64,000 nucleotides of DNA from positions 425,001 to 489,000 of the forward strand of contig JAJGOT010000212.1 of the NCBI GenBank assembly GCA_022457155.1, in the 5' to 3' direction. This document shows, piece after piece, positions 47,501-62,380 of the stretch (position 1 is the stretch's first letter; every line of letters starts with the position of its first letter). Under the pieces are notes generated by a model. The model was not told the origin of the DNA. It worked only from the letters and a program-made list of their open reading frames with translations, and did no database searches. The translations under genes and the position numbers were made by a program. The stretch is from Cladopsammia gracilis. Lineage: Eukaryota > Cnidaria > Anthozoa > Scleractinia > Dendrophylliidae.

Positions 47501-50500
47501 CTATCCGCCATTTTGATTTTCCCGTAAACCATCACTCCCTTTACTAGTTCCATTGCCCTTAGCGAGTACTGGGACCGAGATACAACCATTTGTTCGTCTG
47601 GTGTGAATTTAAGTCGGACTATGAACGACTTATCCGTCTAGACGAACAAATCGTCCTCGAAAAATCGTCTTAATAGACGGCCAAATCGACGGACAAAATC
47701 AGACGACTTTTACGTCCAAAATTTTGTTCGTCCCGTTTTCTCACTAAGACGACTTGTCCGTCTGAGACGACTTGTCCGTCCAGACGATTTGTCCGTCTCT
47801 AGTGTGAAAACGGCCAATGCTATTCCCCTCCAAGCATTGTTCTGAATTTTGCCCAAAGGTTTTTTTTTTCTCCATCTGTGAGAAACGAAGTACTAACTGT
47901 TTTTGGCTGGCTTTCCACTGGTTTTGTATATACTAAAACAATTATTCAGTGAAGAGTGGCAGATATTTACCTCGCCGCTTCGAGGCTTGACAAATATCAA
48001 CCAGTATTCACCTCTACTTGGGTGAATAACTGCTAAATAAATATCTAAAAAGAAACTTGGAAAGGGATGTCTGTATCATTATCTGAGAGCCTGTCGATCA
48101 AAGAGATTGAAAGATGAGTGCCAATAACACATCTTGCATAGATCTCCATTTTACTGACGGTCTGTACAATAGCCTTACCTCTATCCGCTGCAGACTCCAT
48201 CACTGGCCGCATCATTCGCACCCGATAGTTATACAGTCCTGGTAACTTGTAGTTAGTTATGACAATGATCCCAGAGTTCTGTGAAATATGAAAGAAAGGA
48301 ATGTCGGTGGAGTATTATCGTATTTATTCGAATAAACGCTTTACCTTGGGGCGCTTATTACAAACTTTGCATGTTAAAAGGGTATTTTGTTCAACCGGTA
48401 CTTGTCCTTTCATTGCTGGGAACGCCATTACCATCCAAGAGCGACGAGAGACGGCTGTATTCACAGGCTACCCACCTACCCCCAGTGTACTCCAGAGCTT
48501 ACGTGTTAGCTTACGAATGTACTCGTGGGAAACTTAGGCACCTACAAAGGGATTTAGTCGCTCCTATTTGGCGACTTCAAAACTATTTGCATGATCTTTT
48601 GCTTGAAGCCGTTTATTCAGTTGTTGTTCAAGCACAGCTTTTTAAATCGATATATCTTGCTTTTCTGTTTGCTCGCGTAAATCTTGCCTCGTTTTTGAAT
48701 GATGGTAATCAGCTGTTGTTTAATTTCATTTACAACTTTTCTGTTGTCGAAATAAAATCATTTCATTGCTGATTTGAGCGTCAATATGGCATTAATTAAA
48801 TCTTCCAAATAAATAAAATGCAATACCGATGAGAATCGATAACAATCGATGGCAATCAATCAATATAATCGATTAAGTAACACTTCTCAATATGACATTC
48901 GTACCCTTCGCTATACTGGTTCACGCCTTTGGAATTCACTATCAATTAATACTAAACAAATTCCTTTTCTTTCCTCATTTCGTAAAACTATTAAGAACTC
49001 TATGATCAATAATTACAATGACTTTTTTGATACATTAAATACTTAAATTAATATTATTAGCTCATGAAGAAATACTTTTTATCTTAATTTATGTAACTTA
49101 AATCTTATTTTTCTATGTACTCAGTTTCCCTTTTGGGTCATCCACTCGATTAGCTCTAGCTATTTGGATGCTCCAAACTCACGAATTCTGTCTGTTAATT
49201 TTTTCTTTGGTTTTTCTTTTCTATATCTATAATCTAGTTTTAGTTTTAAATTATTTTCCTTTTCCTTTTCTGTAAAGATCTTGTGTGAGTTGAATAAAAA
49301 ATATTGTATTGTATATTGCATAAATATTGTATCAATTAATGAATTGATATTCGAAATCGATCGTCAATCGAATTATCACAAAAACACACGTGACGTCATT
49401 GATTGACTATTGATTTACAATATCAATCGATTAACTGATATTGATTGATATCATTTATCATTGATTTTACTGATTTAACACTCCAGGTAATCAGGAACAC
49501 AAAACCGAAATTATTTACGTGTACGTAGAGCAAAGAATCAAACAAATTTAAGAATGAATATGGATAGGACCTACGCTATGAAACATAAATTGTATTGTCA
49601 TACCCGGGGGGGGGGGGAGTACTCCCATATGAGCTATATAGGTATGTGCCGCTGTGAAGGGTATGGTTTTCAGGCAGTTTAGTCTGGGATAGGGTATAGT
49701 TATCAGAGATTTTTGGTCTAGAATAGGGTATCATTTTCCGCGAAACTGATCAGTTGCGTGAAGAAGTTAGTCTAGACAAGGTTTACTGGCAAATGGCATT
49801 TGAAAATCGGTACGGCGGGCAGTACGGCATTTTTACTGACCCCTGTTAACTAATAACTGTGATAGTGAACGAGTTTCTGGAAAATAGCGAGTCTGGAATA
49901 GGTCTAGGATAGGGTAGGGTTTTTCGGTGTTTAGTCTAGTATCGGGTTGCAAAATGCAGCTTAAATGGTCTGGTTAAGGGTCTCAGAGTCCCAGCGGCAC
50001 ACCCCCACCCAAAAATTTGCCGAGTACTCTCCCCCCCCCCCCGGTTGTCATACCAACCTCAAATATTGCATCAGCATTATTTCCTGAAGTTGGAAAAGGC
50101 ATAATCATACGCCGACTTCGAGCGAAGCCCCATTCCCAATATGGATACCAAGTGCGGGCAGAATCGTAACTTTGAAGGTCTTCCAGCACCTACAATGTAA
50201 TATTTTACAACAACTGAAGTTATTCTGGCATGCTGATTGGCCAATTTTTATCATCAGAAAGTGTACAGACACATAAAATTTTAATTTATGCAAGATGTCA
50301 TCCTGTCAATTTTTTAGCCAATGAAATTTCTTTATTGTTATCAGGTAGCCAATGAGAAAGCGAGAAAACTTATTGACAATGATTGCGTCAATTTGAATAA
50401 AACTCAGCAATTTGTCATGTTTACCTTGCGTTCACTCTTCATTTCATCCGGTTTTTTACGATTTTGGCGTTTTTGTTATTGTAAAAAACAAATTGACGTC

Positions 50501-53500
50501 AGTTTTTAATGCGTCTGTCCTCTTATTGATGATAAAATTCTTCATAACATTGTCAAAGTTTGCTGTGGATCCACAGCACTTTGACAATGTTATGACAAAT
50601 TTTATCATCAATAAGAGGACAGACGCATAAAAAACTGACGTCAGTTTGTTAAATATTAAACATAAAGTGGTTTACAATTGAGTGCAGTAAAACCAAAACC
50701 AAAGTAATCACTCTGGCCAATCGCAAGAGACGCTGACAATCCAATGAACCAATCAGAACTCAAAGCAAATACATGCAGCCGGCGCCAAGCGCGGGAAAAT
50801 GCGTGCAGGCAAGTCATGATTGGTTTGGTTTTACCTCTGATTGGCTGAGAAAGTGGCCCAAGAATTTTATAGTCAATCACAGAGCGTAGAAATGTATAAC
50901 CAAAGCAACTGCAAAATTACTTTCGACAATCAATTGAAAACCACTCTATAAACACGGTCTGGTTGCATTCCAAAGGTTTAATTGATGGCAAGCATTGGCA
51001 ATGGTTGTGTACAATGGACACCTGGTTTGGTACCTTTTGGACGGAGAGATCTGTATCTTCTTTCATAAGAAGTACGCTCTTGTCCACTGCACGAAAGGCC
51101 ATGAATGAACCCGGGGAGGCTTTGCCTTTGACTGTAACTGTGTCACCCGGGGAGACTGTCTTTCTGTCTCCCGTGTCAATGGACATGGAAACCTGCAACA
51201 ATATATAAAGTCAAGGCTGTGCATTTACCCAGACAAAGACTAAAAATACAATAATTATTGCTCCAGATTAAGAGTGTGATTTTGGAGGGAAATTCGAATG
51301 CAGGATCTTTAGTCCAAAGATGCATAAGTGACTTATTAGAACTAAAACGTTTCTGACTCCACAAAATTAGGGTCCGTTGGAAGAAAAAAAATTATCAAAT
51401 ATAAATAAGGATATGTGACATTCAATCCAGTGGACTAAGGTGGGGGGAGGGGGTAGGTTCGAAAAACTAACTTTTTCCACGTTTACTCGCCCTATCCACC
51501 ATTTTGCTATTTAACAAATAGATTCCATTTGGCCGTGTGTCTGTTCAGTTATAGATCACAGATGACGTCAAAATTGGTAAGAACAAAAACGTGGCACACG
51601 AGCCACAGGCGAGTGTGTCACTGATGTTCTTACCACATTTTGACGTCTTCTGTGATCTATAACTGAACAGACACACGGCCAAATGGAATCTATTTGTTTT
51701 ATACAATGAACAGAAAAGTAAAAAGAGTAAAATTACGAACTTGCCTCGCAGCGCTCGACCGTTCGAAGATTCGTTCCAGTTCAGGTATTTTTCAAGTTGT
51801 CAAGAACACTTTTCGTCTTGGTTTCTTCTTTTTCTTGCTCGTAAACGGCTCCTGCTAAACATTTTTCGAGGCTTTCACTTGCTCAATCCAGAATAATCTC
51901 GCAAACATTTTCAAAACTGTGCGCCATGTTGGACAAAACAAAGCAAACAGTTTTTCTATGACGTCAGCCGTGCGTCTGTACTCTGATAGATCATAGGCAA
52001 CGACCAATCACAGAGCGCGTAGTATTCAGTTCATTGTATAATTCAAGATAGACAATAGACAATAGACAAATTTATTTAACGTGGTCGTTACACTTAGCTA
52101 TGGTATCGGTGCATCCTGCAGGGCGCATCAGCTAATTTACAGGTACGCCACAAAATAAAGATAAAAATATATTAAATAACAAGATAATCATGGACAATTC
52201 AAGTAAGATTTCAGTATCGTGTATCTAGAGGGTGGTAAAGGGTTTTTTCGTGATGCGTGAAAGGCCTTTTTTTTCCCGTGAATTGTGAAATGACTATTTT
52301 TTCTCTCGTGAAACATGATTTGGTTACATACCCGTAAACCATGAATCGACTTTTTTTCATGAGCACTGCAAAATGACTGTTGTTTTTTTCTGACTCGTGA
52401 AATGCTACTGTAAACCGTGATTCTTTCTTCCTCCCAAAACATTATCCAGAAAGCGTTAACTTCGCTGGTGGTAAATTGCGTGACGAATGCATGACCGTGA
52501 CTGATATCATTCTGGACCCCAGGTCACTCTACAAGATTAGGTAATTTTATACAACATCAGCAAAACAAAGAACTCAGCTTTCTTTTTACATTAGGAAGAA
52601 TGAGAAGTGGACAGCCGGAGAAGACAACAAACAAAGCTGTACTTTGGACGTAATTTAATTAGCAAAAAGTAAGGAATGTTTTTTTTTTTCGTGAAATGGT
52701 CATTTTATTCTCCGTGAAACGTGAAATGACAATTTTATTTTTCGTGAAACGTGATCCAGACCCCCACTTTACCACCCTCTATCTATGTCACACATATTGG
52801 AATAGTCAATACTTACTTGATTCTGAAAAGGGTCGTCTATCTTAACATTCAGAGTATCAACAACAATTTCTCCATCTTGTTTCATGCAGTAAACTAGCAG
52901 GCGGGCTGTGGGAGCCATGGCTGCTGTGGACTGAATAGTGAACGAAGCTTTGTTGGAGCCAGCAGACACAGCATGGGTGCCTGTTGTCACTGAAACACCT
53001 CGAGCCAACACCTAAAGCAAAATAAACAAAAAATTACCCTATCAAAAGCCTTTTATTTTCACAACGTTTAGATTTTGTGAAAAAAAAAAGCCCAAGATTG
53101 GTCGGCCAAATTGTCGTGATAATTGATGAGTCGAGTACAATGACAACTCCTATGAGTCAACTCGTGAATACTGCTTCCCCGACCCCTCCATACAACTCCC
53201 CGCCCTCCCCTCCCTCCAAAGCCGTCTCCATAGGTAAGGCAGGTGAACGTTACATATCGCAGGCTCAATGTTCACCAACCCTCCCTCTCCTAGGCGTTTG
53301 GCTCCACTGACCCCCCACCCCCTGCGTCCAACTCCCCACCTCCCCTCTCGCCAACGCCGTCTCCATGGGTAAGGCAAAGGTAGGTGACCATTACATATCG
53401 CGGACTCAATGTTCACCAACCCTCCCTCTCCTAGGCGTTTGGCTCCACTGACCCCCCACCCCCTGTGTCCAACTCCCCACCTCCCCTCTCGCCAACGCCG

Positions 53501-56500
53501 TCCCCATGGGTAAGGCAAAGGCAGGAGATCATTACAAATCACGGGCTCAATGCTTACAGCCAATCGAGTGAGATTCTATAACTCGTCCAACAGTTGTGCC
53601 TAAATCATACCGTCCAGAAGGACGTCGGACACCTTATTGAGACTTATATAACGTAATGTCGACACTTAAAATTTTATTTTCAATAAATTTTTAAATGTAA
53701 AAAAGAAAATCTAAAATCCCCGCTCAGGATTGAACCTGTGACCTCAGCTAGGCTTAGGCTTACATAGCCTACCGTACCACTGTACTACCTAGTAGCTTCT
53801 CGGGTTGCTTAGTCCTAAATTTAACTATATAAACTGCTACCCCTAACCTCAACTGAAAGCTAACCAGTTCCTCCATTATATAAGTCTCAATAAGGTGTCC
53901 GACGTCCTTCTGGACGGTATGATTTGGGCTTGACCCTCGTCCAACGCTTCGCTTTTTCACGAGTTGAAAGGAGCCATTGTAAATAAATGCAAAAAAGCGG
54001 GAAGTTTGGAAGCCATCAATAACGGACTAAAGGGGACTGATGACCCTTTCTTATGTTGAAACTTGAGGCTATTTGTATATCGTTTAATCTTTAGCGTGTG
54101 CCACTGTTACGTTGTCTTTCTAGTTCTAACAACTGTTTTTCTTTACAAATCTTGACGTGAGTTTAACAGCAACGAAGTTGAGTAAAGGAAAAAAAAACAA
54201 ATGTTGTTGAAAACGCGCAAATACCCGTTACTCACGGGCATGAAATAATGACCTCGAGGTCATGTATGCAGGGAACGTTTTAAGTCAATGCCGTTTGAGG
54301 CCTTACACCTTTGTCATAAATCATAATTATAGTAAATACAGTTAACGCTCCCGTAAGCAGACACCCTCGGGAAGCAGAAAAAGAGTTCGTAACTGGAGCT
54401 TGCCGTTCACAGGAATAATTCTTAAGAAGAATTCAAACGGAGTTTTGTCAAAACGGCCGTAAGTAGAGCTGCCCGCTTATGAGTGTCCGCTCTTAGAGCA
54501 TGGAATGTATTAAATTGTTCCTTATGATCAATGCATAATAAATCTATCACGGTTATTCAAGTATTACATATTATTATACTTATGCTTCCAGTGAAACGTG
54601 AGCCGATGAATAAAAACTCGCGCGGATAGGTAATACTACAAGGCTAAACTTAGGCAAACTTAGGCTAGGCAAACTTTACCCCAAACTTAGGCAAACTTAG
54701 GCTTAGGCAAACTTTACCCCATCGCATCTCTTTCCCGAGGTTTTTATTGCATTTGTCGAAATAATGCTAGATAGGGAACAATCGTCAACTTTTATTTCAA
54801 TGGAATCACATTAACATACCATGTATTTCAGCTCAGAGAGAGTAAAGGTGGCTTCCACTTCCAAAGCGATATTAGCACCAGCCTGAACACAAAAGATACA
54901 ACAGGTCAATTTAGTATTTGCACATGCATGTATCATATATAACAATGACTTACTATTTAAATTTTGGAGGCATGGTGGTTTGTGTTAGCACGTTGAACTT
55001 CAGATCTGAAGGTCGATGGTTTGAGCCTCGTTTTCTGCTGTCATTTTGTTTCCTTTACTCCACATTGTCTTTCTTCACCCAGATGTATACAGTGGAACAT
55101 CCAATGAGGGGACGCCCTCGGGGCCAGGAGCAGTGTCCCCGTAATGGAGGATTGCCGGTGTTGTTAATAATTAACCACCCGAAGAAAAATGCCTGTTTTT
55201 TTTTTTTTTTAATTTGGGATGCCACAATTTATCGCGTTCGAAGAACCCAATGCTAATTTCGTGTTGGTTTCCCTGTGCCATACATGCAGAAAATTTTGAG
55301 ATTTTGTAGTGACCGGTCTTCCAAATGGCCGCCCCTGTTGCTTTTTTCGGGGACTCATTTCCGCCGGAAATTCCTTCAAACGCGTCTTACTGCTAGTATT
55401 AGCAATTGTAAAATGCGTGATTCAAATTGCAACAGCAACCTTGGACTGTTTAAATTGTAGTTTACTGTAATAGCCTGTTAGGCAATTAGAGCACAAAACA
55501 CAAATTGTCATTTGGTTTTATTTGAAAATGCTGGCAGAAACTATACTAGCATATAGTACTGTACTGAACAAGCACTACTTTGCAAAATTATAACTGGTAA
55601 AGTTGCACAAGAGCCACAGGTGACCCACTCGACCACAGCTTAACCCGGTTTCTGTAGCATAAAGCAACTAACAATATTACTACTCCCCCCTGGATGGGAT
55701 GCTACTACATCACAGGGTTACCCCAAACACCCAAAAGGTGTGAAATGGGGGAGAAGCTAAGTCTTTTATACCGGAACTTCGTGTTTAAGCTCCATCCATG
55801 TGGGTCGCCTGTGGCACATGTGCCGGGGAGTACACATGAATTTAAATGAAATTTTAAGAGGTTTAAAGAAGGGACAGAACACCAAGACAGTTGATACCCA
55901 CGCTAGAGTACCCCAGGTTGCTAGTGGACTAACTTGGCGTTCATCTATTATTATAACTGTAACTACAAATTCTAATTTTAAAACGTACTAAATCTTCAAT
56001 ATTTCTTATTTCTCTTAATTTTACAAATCCTTAGAGAAAAACTATTTCCTCCCAAACGTACCCAAAAATTTACAAAACACCCCATAACATAGATTCAAGA
56101 GATAAGCATAGAGTTTTTGGATTGCTTGAAACGTGAACGAGATGGAAAAATGGCATTCATGTGGACCCCCGCCTTAATTTACGGCAAGATCGCGCCAGGA
56201 TCTTGAAGAGATAGACGCGAACTCGTCGCGACTTGTAATAATTAAGTTTAAAGTGGTTTTCAATTGAGTGCCGTACAACCAAAACCAAAATTAATTACGC
56301 TGATCAATCACAACCAAGACAGACAATCCAATAAACCAATCATGCAGAACACGAAGCAAATACATGTAGCCGGCGCCAAGCGCGGGAAAATGTGTGCGAG
56401 CAAATCACGATTGGTTTTTGTTTTTGTTGATAAAGTGGCGCAAGATATTTTAGTCAACACGAAGCGTAGCAATGCAAAACCAAAGCAATGTCTAAGTTAC

Positions 56501-59500
56501 TTCTGACACTCAATTGAAAACCGCTCTGTAATTTGAAATACCTTTACTGATGGTGTGGTTGTTGATAACTGTAAATATGAGTTGCTTGGTGAATATGACT
56601 TGGAGGACGAGAAATATGCTACTGATTTCTTGCTTGACTCAGAATATTCTGCCTGCAAATTTAACGGTTTTCAAAAGTTTTTTTATGTAGTACTACATGA
56701 TATTTTCGCGGACATCAATGTTTTGATTTTTGCCTTTTTTTCTTCCTGGCAATTTGATCTCACAAAAAAGAAAATTTAGTACTAGACGAAATTAAGAAAA
56801 ACCCACGATATCGGGTTTCTGCAATCGCGGAGATTGTGTGTAAAATGGAATAGTTGGCTGGTTCTTGAACTCAGTGTTTGTTTGTAATATTGAAAAGCGC
56901 AGTTATGACAATTCAGTACTGCACAGCTGTCTTTTTAGTCAGTAAGTAAAGTGCCGATGATTTCCCAATTAACTGAGCCTTTTCTGTCTGTGCACCTTAA
57001 CTTTGGAATTTTTTTACCAATTCATATTAGAACTAGTATCTCTGTGGATAATTTAGAATCTAATTTATAAACGTTTTTTTTTCGAAATCTTTTAATTAAG
57101 TAATCTGGGGCCGGATTCACAAAACTCTCCTAAGTTAAGACATTTTATCCTAAGTATTGTTTCTTAACAATAGTCTATTGTCATTCTTAAAAGAATAGGC
57201 TATTGTTAACAAACAATACTTAGGAGGTGAATCCGGCACCTGGTATTTATAGTTTGTTTATTGTAAAGTGCCTTAGGACGTTAGGATTTGGCGCTATATA
57301 AATTTAAATTGTAATTGTAATTTTAAAATTTTATTAAATTTTTGCTACATGTAAGTGTATAGATGTTCTTTCTATAGTTGTCAAACAATTACATTCATAA
57401 TGAACATGCATACTGAAAGCTTTTTAAAAGGAGAGAGTCTGCGATGAAAGAAAACTCAAAGGCTCCTATGAGCCAACTGCAAACAGCATCCCATGCTGAA
57501 GGAGAGTGGGGTGGGGGAGATGTATCACACTTTAACCGTGCCAAGGTTGCAGAGTTTACCAGCCTGATGTGAAACTAGCAACAAATATCACTTTTGTTAT
57601 TTTATATACTCGCCTGAAGCGACATGTGTTCTGCATTTGAAGGGACATCTCTTTTGACAATGAAACTTCCGTCATCCGAAGGAGTGAAGGATTCGTACGT
57701 GGGGTTTTTCCAGTCATACTTTGTTTCAATGTTGACTGATATTGCCTTTAGTTTATCTGGACTGTGTGGCTCTCCATTTGGCTTTACAACCTTAACCTAT
57801 AAAAAATAAAATCAATATTAGGATAGTGATCCTATACAGTCTTTACATATATTACAGACTACTACTATATATTTATACAATGAACTGAATACTACGTGCT
57901 CTGTGATTGGTCATTGCCTACGATCTATTAGAGTACAGACGCACGGCTAACGTCATAGAAAAATTGTTTGCTTTGTTTTGTCCAACATGGCGCACAGTTT
58001 TGAAAATGTTTGCGAGATTATTCTGGATTGAGCAAGTTAAAGCCTTAAAAATGTTAAGCAGCAGCTGTTTACAAGCAAGAAAAAACCAAGACAAAAAGTG
58101 TTCTTGGCGACTTGAGAAATACCTAAACTGGAACAAATCTTCGAACAGTCGAGCGCTACGAGGCAAGTTCGTAATTTTACTCCTTTTACTTTTCTGTTCA
58201 CTGTACAAGTAAAACAATGAACGTCAGTGACACACTCGCCTGCGGCTCGTGAGCCACTTTTTTGTTCTTACCACATTTTGACGTCATCTGTGCGATCTAT
58301 AACTTAACAGACACACGGCCAAATGGAATCTATTTGTTAAATAGTCATCCAATATATAATATACATGTATAGTCATGTAACAAGTACAGTATTTACCTCC
58401 CGTAAGTGACCACACAAAATGCAAAGCCAAGGTGATCCCTTACAGGAGGTGGTCACTTGTGAAGGGTCAGATCACAGGAGGTTCTTAACTTTGAATCACA
58501 TGAACCTCAAGTAATTTGTATGTACAGAAAGCCCAGTAACGAAAAACATTATATCTTATAGACATTTTGATGCAAGGGACAAAATTTTCGTCTGTAAGTG
58601 AAATCGAAATATGGGCGAGCGAGCCCTTACTAGAGGTTAAAAACAATAAAAAATTCACATCACCAGCGTTGAAAGTGGTCATGGTCGCTAACCAGAGGTT
58701 GCCACTATTAATAATTTGACTGATTGAAATGTGGTATTTTCATGAAAAAGCGGTCACTTTGAAGAGGCAGTCGCTTATGAGAGGTGGTCGCTTTGGAGAG
58801 GCAGTTGCTTACGAAAAGTGGTTGCTTTGGAGAGCCAGTCGCTTACGAGAGGTGGTCGCTTTATTGAGGCGGCGGTCGGTTACGAGAGTTAATTAATTGC
58901 TCTGGAGAGGCAGTCGCTTACAAGAGGTGGTCGCTTTAGAGAAGTGGTTGATTTGGAGAGGCGGTCGCTTATGAGAGGTGAGGAGGTTCTGGTGAAATCG
59001 TGTCAAGTATATTTTATTGAGCATGTGCAGGCGTTGCTTAGATACAATATCAAACCCAGGCAAAATCAATAGACTGCTGGCTGTCCCACTCTGGATAATT
59101 ATAAAGTCAAGCGGGCGAGCAAATACGCGATCGGTGATCCAAGCTTGGCGAGCTAGCGAGCGAAAGTAATGCGAATCAAGGGGACTCATTCACTCGCTCC
59201 AGTCTCTCCGACCTTGTTTTCGTGATCTACAGCCTGAAATTTGCCATTTAGATGCCCATTTTTATAAGAACCAGTCATTACTGGCTTTAAAATTTATCGG
59301 CAGCCTGACCTGGAAAATTGTAGGTTCTTACTGTATAGCACAAAGGGAAAATAAAAATCAAGCTACTGTAGTTTGAAAACTTTCAAACCGGAGGAAAATT
59401 CAAACTTACCAAAGCTTTGAATGGTAATCCTGGTTTGAAGTAGTTAGGATTGAATTCGGGAAATGTCACCATCACTTCTGTCTCATAAAAAGATACTGTC

Positions 59501-62340
59501 CCCTGCCCACTGGCAACTTTGTCTGTTAGGTCTTCATGGAAAGTTGCATTGACTATTAATGAGTAATGATACTTGTAAAGGAGGTTTTCATCCGTGACCC
59601 AGCTTATAGATTGTTTGAATAGCGTAAGAATGAGACTCTTGTCAAAAGTAAAAGATCCTTGACCACCAACAACCTGTAAAACAAATTTCATCCACAAATT
59701 AATTTTTAATTCTCATGCACACATAAAAAAGCTGTACAAAATAAATAATTTAAATTGTATGTGGAGTGAAAAATGTTTTTGCACTTTGTTACAGTTTATT
59801 AAGTCCTTATACGGAAATGGTAAAAGAAATTTGCTTGAAGAATTTACAAATCATTTTTTAGCGGTCAAAAGAGGCTAAAATATCGATCACAATATAGTGT
59901 CCCTAAGAGACTGGGGATGAATTTTATATTTAATACCTCAAAATGACATCACAAAGCATTGACAACCTTTGTTTACATCCCTAAAACTAAAACTCGCATA
60001 TTTGGATCAAAGGAGTCCCGCCCAATTTATAATTTTGGGAAGAGAAATTGTTCACTTCATATACACTTTAAGTCGTGAAAAATAGTGACAAGACTGTCTT
60101 GCTTTAAGAGTTAGCGCTATCAAGTTAAGAAGTTACTGAGTTACTAAAACACGACATACCCCTTCTGTAGTAACAGACCTGGTGAAACACCATTTTGTTC
60201 TCCCTGGTGAAATTATTTAGAATTCCTTGGCCCTGGTATTTTCTAAAAAAATTCCTAGTTATTTTCATTCCTTCCTGGTGTAGAATGTAGTACTTACAGG
60301 AATGTCTTTAGCCAATGAACGTCTCTTTTCTCCACCATAATAATAATAATTAAAGTACAATTTAATATTTGCTCTTCCTTTTGCTCCTTTGCCATAAGTG
60401 TACCTTAGGATACAAAGTAATTATAAAAATAAATATAGCTCACATAACAGATAATAATTATTTACAGTGTTAACTTTGATGAATGGTAAAAACTTTGATT
60501 TTGGTCTGACACAGACCTAATTAATTAATTAATTATATAAGTCACACTTGTCATATGTATCAGTCAGTTCCAAGTGAAATCTAGGACCCTAGAAAAGGCT
60601 CTCAGCAAGGTTCTCAAGTAGGGTCCCTGGGAGAAACCCCAGGAAAAATCTTTAGTTGAAGTCACTGAGAGACACTCTATAGGCTGATAAAATTTACATG
60701 GCACAACTTTGTCGCATGCGACACGCTCAAACCATACTTATGACATGCTTAGGACATGCTTACAACACAAATTGCTTTGTGCAAATCAACTCAAGTCATA
60801 TCATAAGCATGGTGTAAGCATGTCATATGCATTAAAGTTGTACCGTGTAAGTGATCGGCCTTAAGTGAGACTAGTGAGGTCCTAAGAAGAGGACCCTAGG
60901 AGACACTCTCAGCAAGGTTCTCAAGTAGGGTCCTTATAGTTGAGACCCTAGGACAAGCCTTTAATTGAGATCAATAAGAGACTCTCTAAGCAAAGTCCTT
61001 AGAAGAGGGTCACCCAAAGAGGGGCCCCCAGCAAGGTCTTCAAGTAGGGTCCCTGGGAGAAACCTTAGGAAAGATCTTTAGAGGTGGTAACTAGGAGACA
61101 GGAGGGGTGGGGAGGGGAGGACAAATTGGATTTCAGTGAAAGTCATGCAGAAGTCAAACATAAAATGGGAAAATTGAGAGTGGGGTCTAAAGAATGTTTT
61201 TAGTACGTGCGTCATGTTTGACAGTGTGCAGAACATTTTTTTAGGTCTAGCAACATGGAAAGGGTAACAAAATTAAAAGTCATGGCTGATTCATCAGGTC
61301 CAAAAACTTACTTCACATTTACTTTGCCATGGAGGCTTTTATCTTTATATACCATATAGGGTGGCAGCTCCACTTTAACTTCAAATTTGGGAAGCACTGC
61401 AAAGGATTTTAAAATGAACCATGTGTAAAGGTAATTCTTTGACTTTACATTTATCGTGTATATACTGAACATGGAAAAAAAAAGAAAATGATTTGCCAAA
61501 TTCTCCTACTGTAAATGAAAGTGGAAAGATACAGTCCTTAGTTGATTGATACCAGTGAAGCGCAGAGTTATCTTAACCTACATACAGTACAGTGTGTGTT
61601 TACAAAAAATATCCGTACACCTCCAACAAAAATATGTTGTGTGTGAAATTCCAATTTAGCTTCATAAAATTCCTTTAAAAACTTTGGCTTTTGAGATGCC
61701 GCCCCACCCCCCCTTGGAATTTCCAAAAACCTCTAATGGGGGAGACAGGTATGGGCATTTTCTGGAACCACACAATAATAAATTACATATAATAGAGATT
61801 TATAGCAATAAACCACATGCAATGTTGGAAGAACAATGGAAAGAGATTGAAAGTCACAAGCCGAAGGTGAGAGATTTACAAACTTTTTCAGTGTTATTCC
61901 AAAATCCCAAGTGGTTTTATTGATAATAATTAAAAACCATAGAAATGCGTGGTATATTGCTTTATATAACAACTACATTTGTACATTTCCCATGTGGTTT
62001 ATCGGTATAATAGTCAATTAAGCTACTGGACTTATCAGAGTATGCACATTGTCCTTTAAGTTATTGTATAAAGTGCAGTTAATCAGCAGTCTTGCATTAA
62101 TTAGAAGTAAATTGTTTAAGTTACCCACATGTGGTACGACAATCAAACAATTTACTTAATTCATACCATAAGGCTTCACTTCGATCACTTGTTCTGCTTT
62201 TTGATCCTATAATCATGCAAACAAAACAAAACAAAAGTGAACACGTCAGCAAATTTGCTTAAGCCTGATTTATTTCAAAATCTGTTTTTTTTTTAACAGA
62301 CTGCTTATTGCTACTTATAACTCCTATCATAAGATTGCCC

Positions 62341-62380
<40 letters not shown>

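Noticed and set aside
48281..48772. 163-residue plus-strand ORF
   Set aside because: No domain or compositional support, it overlaps the junction of a CD109-like exon on the other strand, and it lies in repeat-rich intron sequence.
53150..53563. 137-residue Gly/Trp-rich minus-strand ORF
   Set aside because: It is the translation of a GC-rich 135-141 bp minisatellite and lies in an intron; there are no start or splice features.
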